Shown piece after piece: positions 35,328 to 44,583 of a stretch of DNA of 56,434 nucleotides (position 1 is the stretch's first letter; every line of letters starts with the position of its first letter). A program made the position numbers and the translations under genes. Location: the NCBI GenBank assembly GCA_964634795.1, contig CAZWLL010000008.1:1-56434 (forward strand), read 5' to 3'. Source of the DNA: UMGS1696 sp964634795. GTDB taxonomy: Bacteria > Bacillota > Clostridia > Oscillospirales > CAG-272. The notes below the pieces were generated by a model, which made no database searches, had not been told where the DNA came from, and saw nothing but the letters and a program-made list of their open reading frames with translations.

Positions 35328-37835
35328 ATGCGGTATATAAAAGACAGCGGGATTTTACGCATGTCTGTCGGCGAGCTTGCATCATACGCTTTTCAGCGTG
35401 AAAATGCTCATCAGCTCTCGGATAAGTACGGGTTCAAAAAAGAAATACTGACATCCGATTATGACAGCGAAAGCAAAATCGTCTCTGCATCGGAACAAGG
35501 CATAATACTGCATAACATTTCCGAAACGGATGCGGCACTGCACAATTATCAAACGGAAGTACCGCTTGAAAAGCTCGTACAATATGACAGAATCTCAGTT
35601 GCCGTCAGCGGATACGCCGATATTATATCCGAAGTCGACGGTATTCCCACTGTGGAAGAGATAAAAACCGTATTCACTTTTCCATCGGGACTCTGCGCTT
35701 TATCGTATCCCGAGCATTTTGCCCAAGCCGCAATATACGCATATATTTACGCCGATTCTTTATCCCTGCCTACGGTAAACATACGTCTGAGTTACATTAA
35801 AAGATCGAACAGCGACAAAATATCATTCACTGCCGCTTTTTCATTTTCGACTTTAAAGAAAATGTTTGACACTCTTCTCAGCCGTGCGAATACTATGATA
35901 AATTCGTTCGCAGATAAATACCTTGTTTTGCCGTCGGAAATTCAAAAGCTTCCCTTCCCGTATACCGCAATTCGCGACGGACAGTCTGATTTTATAAACT
36001 ATGCATATAGTGTAATAAAAAAAGGCGGTTCTCTGCTTGTTTCCGCACCTACAGGCATAGGAAAAACAATTTCCGCGCTTTTTCCTGCGGTAAAAGCACT
36101 CGGTTCAGGTGAAATCGACAGGGTGTTTTATCTTACCGCAAAAAATGTAACAGGTTTATCCGCCGTTGAAACAATGTCGCGTATAAACAAGTATGCCCCG
36201 CATATTCATGCCGTAATGATATACGCAAAGGAATTGATGTGCCCGTATAAAACCAAGCAGGAAAATAAAATGTTTTGTTTTTGCTGTGAAGGTAAGGACA
36301 GCATAACAAATGATTTCGGTAAAACATATATATCCTACAGAGAAAGACAGCTTGCAGCCCTTGATGATTTACTGAATTCTGCCGATAAGGTCTATACTGC
36401 CGACAGGATAATCAAAACCGCTGCTTCTCATAAGGTTTGCCCATATGAGCTGGCATTAGACCTGTCGGAATGCTGTGAGGTAATAATTTGCGACTATAAC
36501 TATGTAATAGATGACGGAATACGCTTCAAAAGATATTTTAAAAATATAAACCGCTCGGAAAAATATGCTTTCTTATTTGACGAAGCTCACAATCTTCCCG
36601 ACAGAACACGCAATACATATTCCGCCGTGATATCCTCCGATGACATCGAAAAGCTTCGCGATACTGCCGAGCAATATATTCAGGAGAACGAGGATTTATG
36701 TGCGAAAATCGATGAGCTGCAGGCTGCGTTAACCGACATTAAGGCGTTATGCAATGACAGCGAATTCGTTAAAACCACAAAAAACGGTGAGGTAACATAC
36801 GGTTTTTACGAAAGCGGTAATATACCATCCGAGCTTGTCAGATGCGCAGGCAATCTTTCTCGTATTATCAGAAAAATAATTCGTGATAACTACAACAGTG
36901 CAGAGCTTCTCGAAAATTACGAAAGGCAATTATCGAGAATTGTATTTGTATCATCTTATTTCGATGAGAAATTCAGATTTTTCGCTTCTCGTGAAAATGA
37001 CAGTGTGAAAGCCGAATTTCTGTGTCTCGATCCGTCCGGTGTCCTCTCAAGTATGCTCATGCCCGCAAAAGCAGTCGTTTTGTTTTCCGCAACGCTTTCA
37101 CCTATGGATTACTTTACCGAGGTTACGGGACTGAAAAACGCAAAGGTTCTGGAGCTGGAATCCCCTTATGAAAAAGATAATTTATGTCTTGTGGCATACG
37201 ATTCCATAAGTACAAGGCTGTCCGACAGACGCGGCAGTGCGTACGACTGCGCCGAGGTTATAGCCGAAACCGTTTCGGCGCGAGACGGCAATTATATCGT
37301 ATATTTTCCGTCATATGAGTACATGCGGAATGTATGCAGAGTTTTTTCCGAAATAATGCCGAATCAAAACATTGTAATGCAGAAACAAAGCATGAGCTAC
37401 AGAGAACGCGAGCGGTTTATATCATTGTTCAAAAATCGAACAAAGGGTTCTATAGTCGGCTTCTGTGTTCTCGGCGGTATGTTTTCGGAGGGCATCGATT
37501 TAATCGGCGAAAGTCTCATAGGCGCGATAGTAATAGGAACGGGAATGCCTCAGCTATCAGCCGAAAGAAATATTATGGCGGCATATTACGATGAGAAAAA
37601 CGAAAGAGGCCATGATTTCGCGTATATATGTCCCGGAATGAACAAGGTAATGCAGGCAGCCGGAAGAGTTATCCGCTCTGAAAACGACCGCGGTGTTATT
37701 GTTCTGATAGATGACAGACTGGGAGAGCCAAACATTAAAATGATGCTTCCGAAGCACTGGAGACACATAAAGTACACCGGAAATATCGAATCACTCAACG
37801 TCATATTGCACGATTTCTGGGGAAAAATTAATTAA
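35328..37835 (+). CDS. DinG/XPD-family helicase with N-terminal PD-(D/E)XK nuclease-like domain
   Basis: This 835-residue superfamily 2 helicase has Walker A SAPTGIGKT (~239-247), FLFDEAHNLPD (~417) and motif VI QAAGRVIRSENDRG (~774). Cysteines at ~303 (ELMCPY), ~317-320 (CFCC) and ~370 (KVCPYE) fit the XPD/DinG iron-sulfur cluster. The first ~200 residues contain SGYADIISEVDG and EEIKTVFT (~94-113), a D...ExK arrangement like RecB/Cas4-type nucleases. The protein probably unwinds 5'-3' at damaged or structured DNA and may cut it. The start at 35328 follows AAAGGA and a good promoter. It is monocistronic. Confidence 0.87.
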   Translation: MRYIKDSGILRMSVGELASYAFQRENAHQLSDKYGFKKEILTSDYDSESKIVSASEQGIILHNISETDAALHNYQTEVPLEKLVQYDRISVAVSGYADIISEVDGIPTVEEIKTVFTFPSGLCALSYPEHFAQAAIYAYIYADSLSLPTVNIRLSYIKRSNSDKISFTAAFSFSTLKKMFDTLLSRANTMINSFADKYLVLPSEIQKLPFPYTAIRDGQSDFINYAYSVIKKGGSLLVSAPTGIGKTISALFPAVKALGSGEIDRVFYLTAKNVTGLSAVETMSRINKYAPHIHAVMIYAKELMCPYKTKQENKMFCFCCEGKDSITNDFGKTYISYRERQLAALDDLLNSADKVYTADRIIKTAASHKVCPYELALDLSECCEVIICDYNYVIDDGIRFKRYFKNINRSEKYAFLFDEAHNLPDRTRNTYSAVISSDDIEKLRDTAEQYIQENEDLCAKIDELQAALTDIKALCNDSEFVKTTKNGEVTYGFYESGNIPSELVRCAGNLSRIIRKIIRDNYNSAELLENYERQLSRIVFVSSYFDEKFRFFASRENDSVKAEFLCLDPSGVLSSMLMPAKAVVLFSATLSPMDYFTEVTGLKNAKVLELESPYEKDNLCLVAYDSISTRLSDRRGSAYDCAEVIAETVSARDGNYIVYFPSYEYMRNVCRVFSEIMPNQNIVMQKQSMSYRERERFISLFKNRTKGSIVGFCVLGGMFSEGIDLIGESLIGAIVIGTGMPQLSAERNIMAAYYDEKNERGHDFAYICPGMNKVMQAAGRVIRSENDRGVIVLIDDRLGEPNIKMMLPKHWRHIKYTGNIESLNVILHDFWGKIN

Positions 37836-37876
37836 AATAACAGATTTTCAGTTTACCCAAAATAGGTAAAAAAGCA

Positions 37877-37935
37877 GCTTATAATTTCTACAAAGTGCCG
37901 AAATTGCATTTTTTGCGGTTATAAGCTTTATTTTT
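37877..37935 (+). terminator. Terminator between the helicase gene and typA
   Basis: GCTTATAA (37877-37884) pairs with TTATAAGC (37919-37926), followed by TTTATTTTT. A typA -10 box TATAAT lies just downstream at 37950-37955. Confidence 0.75.
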
Positions 37936-38035
37936 GCACTTTTTTATGCTATAATAACAAGGTTGACAAAGATAAAAGAATTTTATGCGAAAGGATTATC
38001 TTCCGCCAAAGAAAGATAATTGACAGGTAATAATT

Positions 38036-39862
38036 TTGATAAGAGAAGACCTTCGTAACGTCGCAATTATAGCTCATGTTGACCACGGTAAAACAACACT
38101 CGTTGACCAAATGCTCAAACAGTGTGATACATATCATGAAAATCAGGTTGTCAGAGAACGTGTTATGGACTCAGGAGACCTCGAAAGAGAAAGAGGAATC
38201 ACCATACTCGCTAAAAACACATCCGTTGTACGCAACGGTATAAAAATCAATATTGTCGACACCCCCGGCCACGCTGACTTCGGCGGCGAGGTTGAACGTA
38301 TTCTCAAGATGGTAAACGGCGTTATTCTTTTGGTTGATGCCGCTGAAGGTCCTATGCCTCAAACACGATTTGTTCTTAAGCGTGCTATGGAGCTCGGCCA
38401 CAAAATAATCGTTGTTATTAATAAAATCGACCGTCCCGATGCACGTCTTGATGAGGTTCCCGATGAAGTACTTGAGCTTCTTATGGAGCTTGACGCTACC
38501 GATGAACAGCTCGATTCACCTGTTCTCTTCTGCAGCGGACGTACAGGAAAGGCTTCACTCAATCCGTATGAAATGGGCGAAAACCTCGATGTACTTTTCG
38601 ACACAATCATAAATTACATTCCCGCTCCCGAAGGCGAAATAGACGCCCCCGTTCAGGTACTTGTTTCCTCAATTGACTACAATGATTATGTAGGCAGAAT
38701 CGGTATAGGACGTATCGAAAGAGGTACAATTCATCAAAACGAAGAGGTAGTTATAACAAACTACCATACACCCGATGCTCCTCCGAAGAAGACAAAAATC
38801 GTTTCTCTTTACACTATAGACGGTCTTACAAGAAAGCCCGTAACCGAGGCTTCCATGGGTGATATTATTTGCTTCAGCGGCGCGGAAGACATCACCATCG
38901 GTGATACCATCGCCTCCCCTCTCGATCCCACGCCTCTCGAATTCGTTAAGGTCAGCGAGCCTACACTTGAAATGACATTCTCCGTAAACGACAGCCCGTT
39001 CGCAGGACGCGAGGGCAAATTCGTAACATCACGTCAGATAAGAGAACGTCTCTACAAGGAAACTCTCAAGGACGTATCTCTCCGTGTAAGCGACGGCGAA
39101 ACCACAGACAGCTTCAAGGTTGCCGGAAGAGGCGAAATGCACCTTTCGATACTCATCGAAACTATGCGTCGTGAAGGATATGAAATCTGCTGCTCAACAC
39201 CTCGTGTTATTTATAAAACAATCGACGGTGTAAAGTGCGAGCCTATGGAAAGAGTTACCGTAGATGTACCAGAACCGTATGTCGGAGCGGTAGTAGAAAA
39301 ACTCGGTTCCAGAAAAGGCGAGCTTCTCGAAATGAATCTTCACGGAACAAGAATGAAAATCGATTACTCCATCCCCGCACGCTGCCTGTTCGGCTACAGA
39401 AGCGAATTTATGACAGATACTCGCGGTGAGGGTATTCTCAGCTCTATTTTCGACGGATACCAGCCGTACAAGGGTGATGTTGTTACACGCTTCACAGGCT
39501 CGCTTGTTGCAAGTGAAGACGGAGAAGCTACATCCTACGGATTGTACAATGCTCAGGACAGAGGAACATTGTTTATCGGCGTTCAGACACCTGTTTATGA
39601 AGGAATGCTGGTCGGCGAGTGTCCTAAGAAGGTTGACATCGCAGTCAATGTATGCAAGAAGAAGCATCTTACGGCTATTCGTTCTAAAGGTGCGGACGAA
39701 GCGCTCATTCTCACACCGCCGAAAATCTTCTCACTTGAGCAGGCAATCGAATTCATAGGTGAGGACGAGCTCATTGAGGTTACTCCCAAATCCATGAGAC
39801 TCCGCAAGAAGATATTGAATACGGAAAACAGACTTAAGGCTCAAGCTAAGCTCAACGGCTGA
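38036..39862 (+). CDS. typA: Translational GTPase TypA/BipA
   Basis: TypA is a ribosome-binding GTPase involved in 50S assembly and stress growth. The 608 residues are typical. It begins IREDLRNVAIIAHVDHGKTT, then DSGDLERERGITILAKNTSV, DTPGHADFGGEVER and VINKIDRPDA, followed by the BipA C-terminal domain with DTRGEGILSS and EDGEATSYGLYNAQDRG. The start codon is TTG at 38036, with CAGG about nine bases upstream; no better start exists before the conserved N-terminus. Confidence 0.96.
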   Translation: MIREDLRNVAIIAHVDHGKTTLVDQMLKQCDTYHENQVVRERVMDSGDLERERGITILAKNTSVVRNGIKINIVDTPGHADFGGEVERILKMVNGVILLVDAAEGPMPQTRFVLKRAMELGHKIIVVINKIDRPDARLDEVPDEVLELLMELDATDEQLDSPVLFCSGRTGKASLNPYEMGENLDVLFDTIINYIPAPEGEIDAPVQVLVSSIDYNDYVGRIGIGRIERGTIHQNEEVVITNYHTPDAPPKKTKIVSLYTIDGLTRKPVTEASMGDIICFSGAEDITIGDTIASPLDPTPLEFVKVSEPTLEMTFSVNDSPFAGREGKFVTSRQIRERLYKETLKDVSLRVSDGETTDSFKVAGRGEMHLSILIETMRREGYEICCSTPRVIYKTIDGVKCEPMERVTVDVPEPYVGAVVEKLGSRKGELLEMNLHGTRMKIDYSIPARCLFGYRSEFMTDTRGEGILSSIFDGYQPYKGDVVTRFTGSLVASEDGEATSYGLYNAQDRGTLFIGVQTPVYEGMLVGECPKKVDIAVNVCKKKHLTAIRSKGADEALILTPPKIFSLEQAIEFIGEDELIEVTPKSMRLRKKILNTENRLKAQAKLNG

Positions 39863-39869
39863 TGCTGTA

Positions 39870-39942
39870 TTTAAACGGGCAGGTCTTTATGATAGATACG
39901 ATTAACGAGTGCTTATCATATAAGACTCCCGTTTTATTTATG
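39870..39942 (+). terminator. Long terminator hairpin after typA
   Basis: AAACGGG and GTCTTTATGAT pair with ATCATATAAGAC and CCCGTTT, followed by TATTTAT. Confidence 0.85.
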
Positions 39943-40011
39943 CGTCACATTTTTCATATTTTTCGTCAGTTTTTATATCAAAAAATTTATAATTGTTTCT
40001 AAGATAACATA

Positions 40012-40040
40012 TTTACTTTTCATTTGATTTGCGTTATAAT
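40012..40040 (+). promoter_or_regulatory. Likely promoter of the pyruvate:ferredoxin oxidoreductase gene
   Basis: A perfect TATAAT (40035-40040) has TTTACT (40012-40017) 17 bp upstream. The -35 is a weak match. Confidence 0.55.
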
Positions 40041-40116
40041 AGTATAGATATGATTTACCGTTATTACGGTTAAGTTTATATTTGCTTATTCATAATATTT
40101 TTGGAGGATATATAGC

Positions 40117-43100
40117 ATGGCAAGAAAAAAACTTTCCATGGATGGTAACACCGCCGCCGCTCACGCCTCTTACGCGTTTACGGAAGTTGCTGCCATCTAC
40201 CCAATTACGCCTTCTTCTGTTATGGCTGACGTGACCGATACATGGTCCGCAGGCGGTCTGAAGAATATCATGGGTGATACTGTAAAGGTTATTGAAATGC
40301 AGTCCGAAGCAGGTGCTGCCGGTGCAGTTCACGGCTCTCTCGCAGCAGGTGCTCTTACTACCACCTACACAGCTTCTCAGGGTCTTCTTTTGATGATTCC
40401 TAACATGTATAAAATCGCGGGCGAACTTCTCCCCTGCGTCATCCACGTATCTGCGCGCTGCGTTGCTTCTCACGCACTGAACATTTTCGGTGACCATAGT
40501 GACGTTTACGCATGTCGTCAGACCGGTTTCGCAATGATGGCTGAATCTAACCCTCAGGAAGTTATGGATCTTGCGGCTGTAGCTCATCTTTCTGCTATTA
40601 AAGGCCGTGTTCCCGTACTCAACTTCTTCGACGGTTTCAGAACATCTCACGAAATTCAGAAAATCGAAGTTTGGGATTATGACGATCTCAAATCCATGGT
40701 TGATAAGGATGCTATCGCAGCATTCCGTTCTCGTGCTCTTAACCCCGAACATCCTGTTCTCCGCGGTTCCGCTGAAAACGGTGATATCTTCTTCCAGCAC
40801 AGAGAAGCTTGCAACAAGTACTATGAAGCATTCCCGGCTATCGTAGAAGACTACATGAACCAGGTTAACGCTAAGATCGGTACAGATTATAAGCTCTTCA
40901 ACTATTACGGTGCTCCGGATGCAGATAGAGTTATCGTTGCTATGGGTTCTGTATGTGATGTAGCCGAAGAGGTTATCGATTACATGAACGCGGCAGGCGA
41001 AAAAGTCGGCTTAATCAAAGTTCGTCTTTACAGACCTTTCGTTGCTTCCAAGCTCGCTGAAGCTATTCCCGCAACATGTAAGAAGATCGCAGTTCTTGAC
41101 AGAACAAAGGAACCCGGTTCTCTCGGCGAACCTCTCTACCTCGACGTTGTTACAGCTCTCGCTACAATGGGCATGAAAGACATTAAGGTTGTAGGCGGTC
41201 GTTACGGTCTCGGTTCTAAGGATACTCCTCCGCAGTCCATCTTTGCCGTATATGAAAACCTCGCTTCCGAATGTCCCAAGAGCAACTTCACAATCGGTAT
41301 CGTTGATGACGTAACAGGTCACTCACTCACTGAAAAGCCCGCTCCCGATACATCAGCTAAGGGAACAATTTCCTGCAAGTTCTGGGGTCTCGGCGGTGAC
41401 GGTACTGTCGGTGCCAACAAGAACTCCATCAAGATTATCGGTGACCATACCGACAAATACATTCAGGCTTACTTCCAGTATGACTCTAAGAAGACCGGCG
41501 GTATAACAATTTCTCACCTCCGTTTCGGCGACAAGCCCATCAAGAGCCCTTACTACATCACAAAAGCCGACTTCGTAGCATGCCACAACCAGTCTTACAT
41601 CAAGAAATATGACATAGTTGAAGATGTTAAGCCCGGCGGTGTATTCATGCTCGACTGCTCATGGGATATGGCTGAACTTGAAGAACATCTTCCCTCCGCA
41701 GTTAAGTCATATATCGCAAACAACAACATCAAGTTCTATACAATCGATGCTACCACTATCGCAACAAAGAAGATCGGCAACGCAAAGGTAAAGAACACAG
41801 TTCTTCAGTCCGCATTCTTCGCTCTCGCAAACATTCTTCCTAAGGATGAAGCTATCGAATACATGAAGAAGATGGCTTACAAGTCCTACATCAAGAAGGG
41901 CCAGGCTATGGTTGACCTCAACTATGCCGCTATCGATGCAGGTGCTGATGCGTTCACTAAGATCGATGTTCCCGAATCATGGAAGACAGCAGCTCCCGAT
42001 GCTCCTAAGGCTGAATTCACAGGCAAGAGAGCTGACCTCGTTAAGTTCGTTAATAAGATTGTTGAACCCGTTGACGCAATGCGCGGTGACAAGCTCCCCG
42101 TATCCGCATTCGAAGATTATGTTGACGGTACATTCCCGCAGGGTGCTGCAGCTTCCGAAAAGCGCGGTGTTGCAGTTTACGTTCCCGAATGGATTCCCGA
42201 AAACTGTATCCAGTGCAACAACTGCTCATTCGTTTGCCCGCATGCCGCAATTCGTCCTTTCGCAATGACCGAAGATGAAGCTGCCGCTGCTCCCGCTGCA
42301 ACAAAGTTTACAGCTAAGCCTGTAATTAAGACAAACTACAAGTTCTCAATCGCTGTTTCTCCTCTTGACTGTATGGGTTGTACCCTTTGCGTAAAGGCAT
42401 GCCCTGTAACAGCTAAGGCTGAAAAGGACGGCACAGATAAGAAAGCTATCCGCATGGTTCTCCAGGAAACACAGGAAGCTCAGCAGGCTCCGTTCGATTA
42501 CGCAGTTGCTAATGTTTCCGAAAAGCCCGAGCTTATCAACGCTACCGTTAAGGGCAGCCAGTTCAAGCAGCCTTTACTCGAGTTCTCCGGCTCATGCGCA
42601 GGTTGTGCTGAAACATCTTATGCTCGTCTTATCACACAGCTCTTCGGCGAAAGAATGTACATCTCCAACGCTACCGGATGCTCCTCTATTTGGGGTGGCT
42701 CCGCTCCCGCAACTCCTTACACTGTAAACAACGAATCCGGTCACGGTCCCGCTTGGGCTAACTCACTGTTCGAAGATAACGCAGAGCATGGTCTCGGTAT
42801 TTATCTCGGTCAGAAGACAATCCGCAACAGACTTATCGGTAAGGTTGAAGAAATGATGAATTCCGAAAAGGCATCCGATGAATTCAAGGCTGCTGCTAAG
42901 GCATTCATTGACACTAAGAACGACGGTAAGGCTAATACTGCCGCTGCTGACGCACTCATCGTTGAGCTTGAAAAGGCTGCTGCAGAAGGCTGCACAATCG
43001 CTCCCGAAATTCTCGCTGAAAAAGACTACCTCGCTAAGAAATCCATTTGGATCTTCGGTGGTGACGGTTGGGCTTACGATATCGGTTTCGGTGGTCTTGA

Positions 43101-43692
43101 CCACGTTATCGCTTCCGGTGAAGATGTAAATATCATGGTATTCGATACTGAAGTATACTCCAACACCGGTGGACAGGCTTCCAAGTCCTCCAACATCGGT
43201 CAGGTTGCTCAGTTCGCTGCAGCAGGTAAGTCTATAGGTAAGAAGAATCTTGCTGAAATCGCTATGTCATACGGCTACGTATACGTTGCACAGGTTGCAA
43301 TGGGTGCTGATATGAACCAGCTTCTCAAGGCTCTCACAGAAGCAGAAGCTTACAACGGTCCTTCAATCGTTATCGGTTACGCTCCTTGTGAAATGCACGG
43401 CATTAAGGGCACAATGGCTAACTGCCAGCTCGAAATGAAGAAGGCTGTAGATGCAGGTTACTGGCAGATGTTCAGATACAACCCGACTCTCAAGGCTGAA
43501 GGAAAGAATCCTTTCACTCTTGACAGCAAGGAACCCACTGCAAGCTATCAGGACTTCCTTAAGAACGAAAACCGTTATACAAGACTTGCTCAGTCCAATC
43601 CCGAAAGAGCCGAAAAGCTCTTCGCAGAAGCTGAATCATTCGCTAAGGCTAAGTACGAAAGACTTACCAAGTACAGCAAGCTTTTTGAATAA
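40117..43692 (+). CDS. nifJ: Pyruvate:ferredoxin (flavodoxin) oxidoreductase
   Basis: This single-chain enzyme oxidises pyruvate to acetyl-CoA and CO2, passing electrons to ferredoxin, central to anaerobic fermentation. It has 1191 residues. The N-terminus is MDGNTAAAHASYAFTEVAAI with YPITPSS. Two 4Fe-4S motifs lie near residue 697 (CIQCNNCSFVC) and 751 (CMGCTLCVKAC). The thiamine-diphosphate domain has GDGWAYDIGFGGLDH (~982) and VYSNTGGQASKS. TTGGAGGA lies before the ATG. Codon choice is strongly biased (GCT, AAG and CTC rich) compared with neighbours, a sign of high expression. It is monocistronic. Confidence 0.97.
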   Translation: MARKKLSMDGNTAAAHASYAFTEVAAIYPITPSSVMADVTDTWSAGGLKNIMGDTVKVIEMQSEAGAAGAVHGSLAAGALTTTYTASQGLLLMIPNMYKIAGELLPCVIHVSARCVASHALNIFGDHSDVYACRQTGFAMMAESNPQEVMDLAAVAHLSAIKGRVPVLNFFDGFRTSHEIQKIEVWDYDDLKSMVDKDAIAAFRSRALNPEHPVLRGSAENGDIFFQHREACNKYYEAFPAIVEDYMNQVNAKIGTDYKLFNYYGAPDADRVIVAMGSVCDVAEEVIDYMNAAGEKVGLIKVRLYRPFVASKLAEAIPATCKKIAVLDRTKEPGSLGEPLYLDVVTALATMGMKDIKVVGGRYGLGSKDTPPQSIFAVYENLASECPKSNFTIGIVDDVTGHSLTEKPAPDTSAKGTISCKFWGLGGDGTVGANKNSIKIIGDHTDKYIQAYFQYDSKKTGGITISHLRFGDKPIKSPYYITKADFVACHNQSYIKKYDIVEDVKPGGVFMLDCSWDMAELEEHLPSAVKSYIANNNIKFYTIDATTIATKKIGNAKVKNTVLQSAFFALANILPKDEAIEYMKKMAYKSYIKKGQAMVDLNYAAIDAGADAFTKIDVPESWKTAAPDAPKAEFTGKRADLVKFVNKIVEPVDAMRGDKLPVSAFEDYVDGTFPQGAAASEKRGVAVYVPEWIPENCIQCNNCSFVCPHAAIRPFAMTEDEAAAAPAATKFTAKPVIKTNYKFSIAVSPLDCMGCTLCVKACPVTAKAEKDGTDKKAIRMVLQETQEAQQAPFDYAVANVSEKPELINATVKGSQFKQPLLEFSGSCAGCAETSYARLITQLFGERMYISNATGCSSIWGGSAPATPYTVNNESGHGPAWANSLFEDNAEHGLGIYLGQKTIRNRLIGKVEEMMNSEKASDEFKAAAKAFIDTKNDGKANTAAADALIVELEKAAAEGCTIAPEILAEKDYLAKKSIWIFGGDGWAYDIGFGGLDHVIASGEDVNIMVFDTEVYSNTGGQASKSSNIGQVAQFAAAGKSIGKKNLAEIAMSYGYVYVAQVAMGADMNQLLKALTEAEAYNGPSIVIGYAPCEMHGIKGTMANCQLEMKKAVDAGYWQMFRYNPTLKAEGKNPFTLDSKEPTASYQDFLKNENRYTRLAQSNPERAEKLFAEAESFAKAKYERLTKYSKLFE

Positions 43693-43708
43693 TATCTTCT
43701 GATTTAAT

Positions 43709-43746
43709 TTAAGAGATACCGACTTCGGTCGGTATCTCTTTTTTTG
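43709..43746 (+). terminator. Strong terminator of nifJ
   Basis: AAGAGATACCGAC pairs with GTCGGTATCTCTT around a TTCG loop, followed by a T run. Confidence 0.93.
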
Positions 43747-43755
43747 ATTTTTACG

Positions 43756-43801
43756 CAAAAAAAGTGTGCCTGAAAATTATCAGACACACTTTTTATTTTA
43801 A
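43756..43801 (-). terminator. Terminator of the yebC side (bidirectional hairpin)
   Basis: AAAAAGTGTG and CTGA pair with TCAG and CACACTTTTT. On the minus strand the hairpin ends in a T run. Confidence 0.85.
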
Positions 43802-43823
43802 ATTAAAATTTATAACTCAGTTA

Positions 43824-44561
43824 TCAGTCGTCGCAGTTTTCCCAGTTGTGGTAGATCTCCTGAACATCATCACTGTCTTCAAGATGCTCTATAAGGAGAT
43901 TCATATTCTTAATATCTTCTTCGTTTTCGAGAGTTACGTAATTCTGAGGAATCTTATCTTCTTCAGCGGACTCAACCTTATAGCCGAGTTTTTCAAGAGC
44001 TTCGCGAATAGCGTAAACATCATCGGGTTCCGTTGTGATTTCGTAGCTTTCGTCATCTGATGAGAAGTCCTCTGCACCTGCTTCGAGAGCAGCTTCCATA
44101 AGTGCGTCTTCATCAACACCCTCGTTGTCTTCCTTAAGGAGAATAATAACGCCCTTATCCTCAAACATATAAGATACGCAGCCGGAAGCACCTAAGTTTC
44201 CGCCGTATTTATCAAAGAAGTGACGCACATCGGACGCAGTACGGTTTCTCGAATCGGTAGCTGTTTCGACAATAACAGCTACACCTGACGGGCCGTAGCC
44301 TTCGTAAATGATTTCTTCATACTGTACACCGTCCGAACCGAGTGCCTTTTTAATAGCACGATCAATGTTATCGTTCGGAACGTTGTTTGATTTTGCTTTA
44401 GCTATAAGATCACGAAGCTTTCCGTTTGTGTTGGGGTCTCCGCCGCCTTCGCGTACGCACATCTGAATCTCTTTGCCTATTTTTGTGAATACCTTACCCT
44501 TTTGAGCATCGGTTTTCTCTTTTTTATTCTTTATATTATTCCATTTGCTATGTCCTGACAT
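43824..44561 (-). CDS. yebC: YebC/PmpR-family protein
   Basis: The 245-residue protein has the family start MSGHSKWNNIKNKKEKTDAQ, then KEIQMCVREGGGDPNTNGKL and YEGYGPSGVAVIVE with DVRHFFDKYGGNLG. YebC proteins act as DNA-binding regulators or, as recently shown for some, help ribosomes pass proline-rich stretches. It sits in a minus-strand row with argS and prs. It ends in an acidic NWENCDD tail. Confidence 0.95.
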   Translation of the reverse strand: MSGHSKWNNIKNKKEKTDAQKGKVFTKIGKEIQMCVREGGGDPNTNGKLRDLIAKAKSNNVPNDNIDRAIKKALGSDGVQYEEIIYEGYGPSGVAVIVETATDSRNRTASDVRHFFDKYGGNLGASGCVSYMFEDKGVIILLKEDNEGVDEDALMEAALEAGAEDFSSDDESYEITTEPDDVYAIREALEKLGYKVESAEEDKIPQNYVTLENEEDIKNMNLLIEHLEDSDDVQEIYHNWENCDD

Positions 44562-44583
44562 AATAACCTCTTCAATTTAAATT

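Noticed and set aside
40090..40800. 236-codon minus-strand frame opposite nifJ
   Set aside because: It overlaps a strongly conserved gene with biased codon use and is best explained as a shadow.
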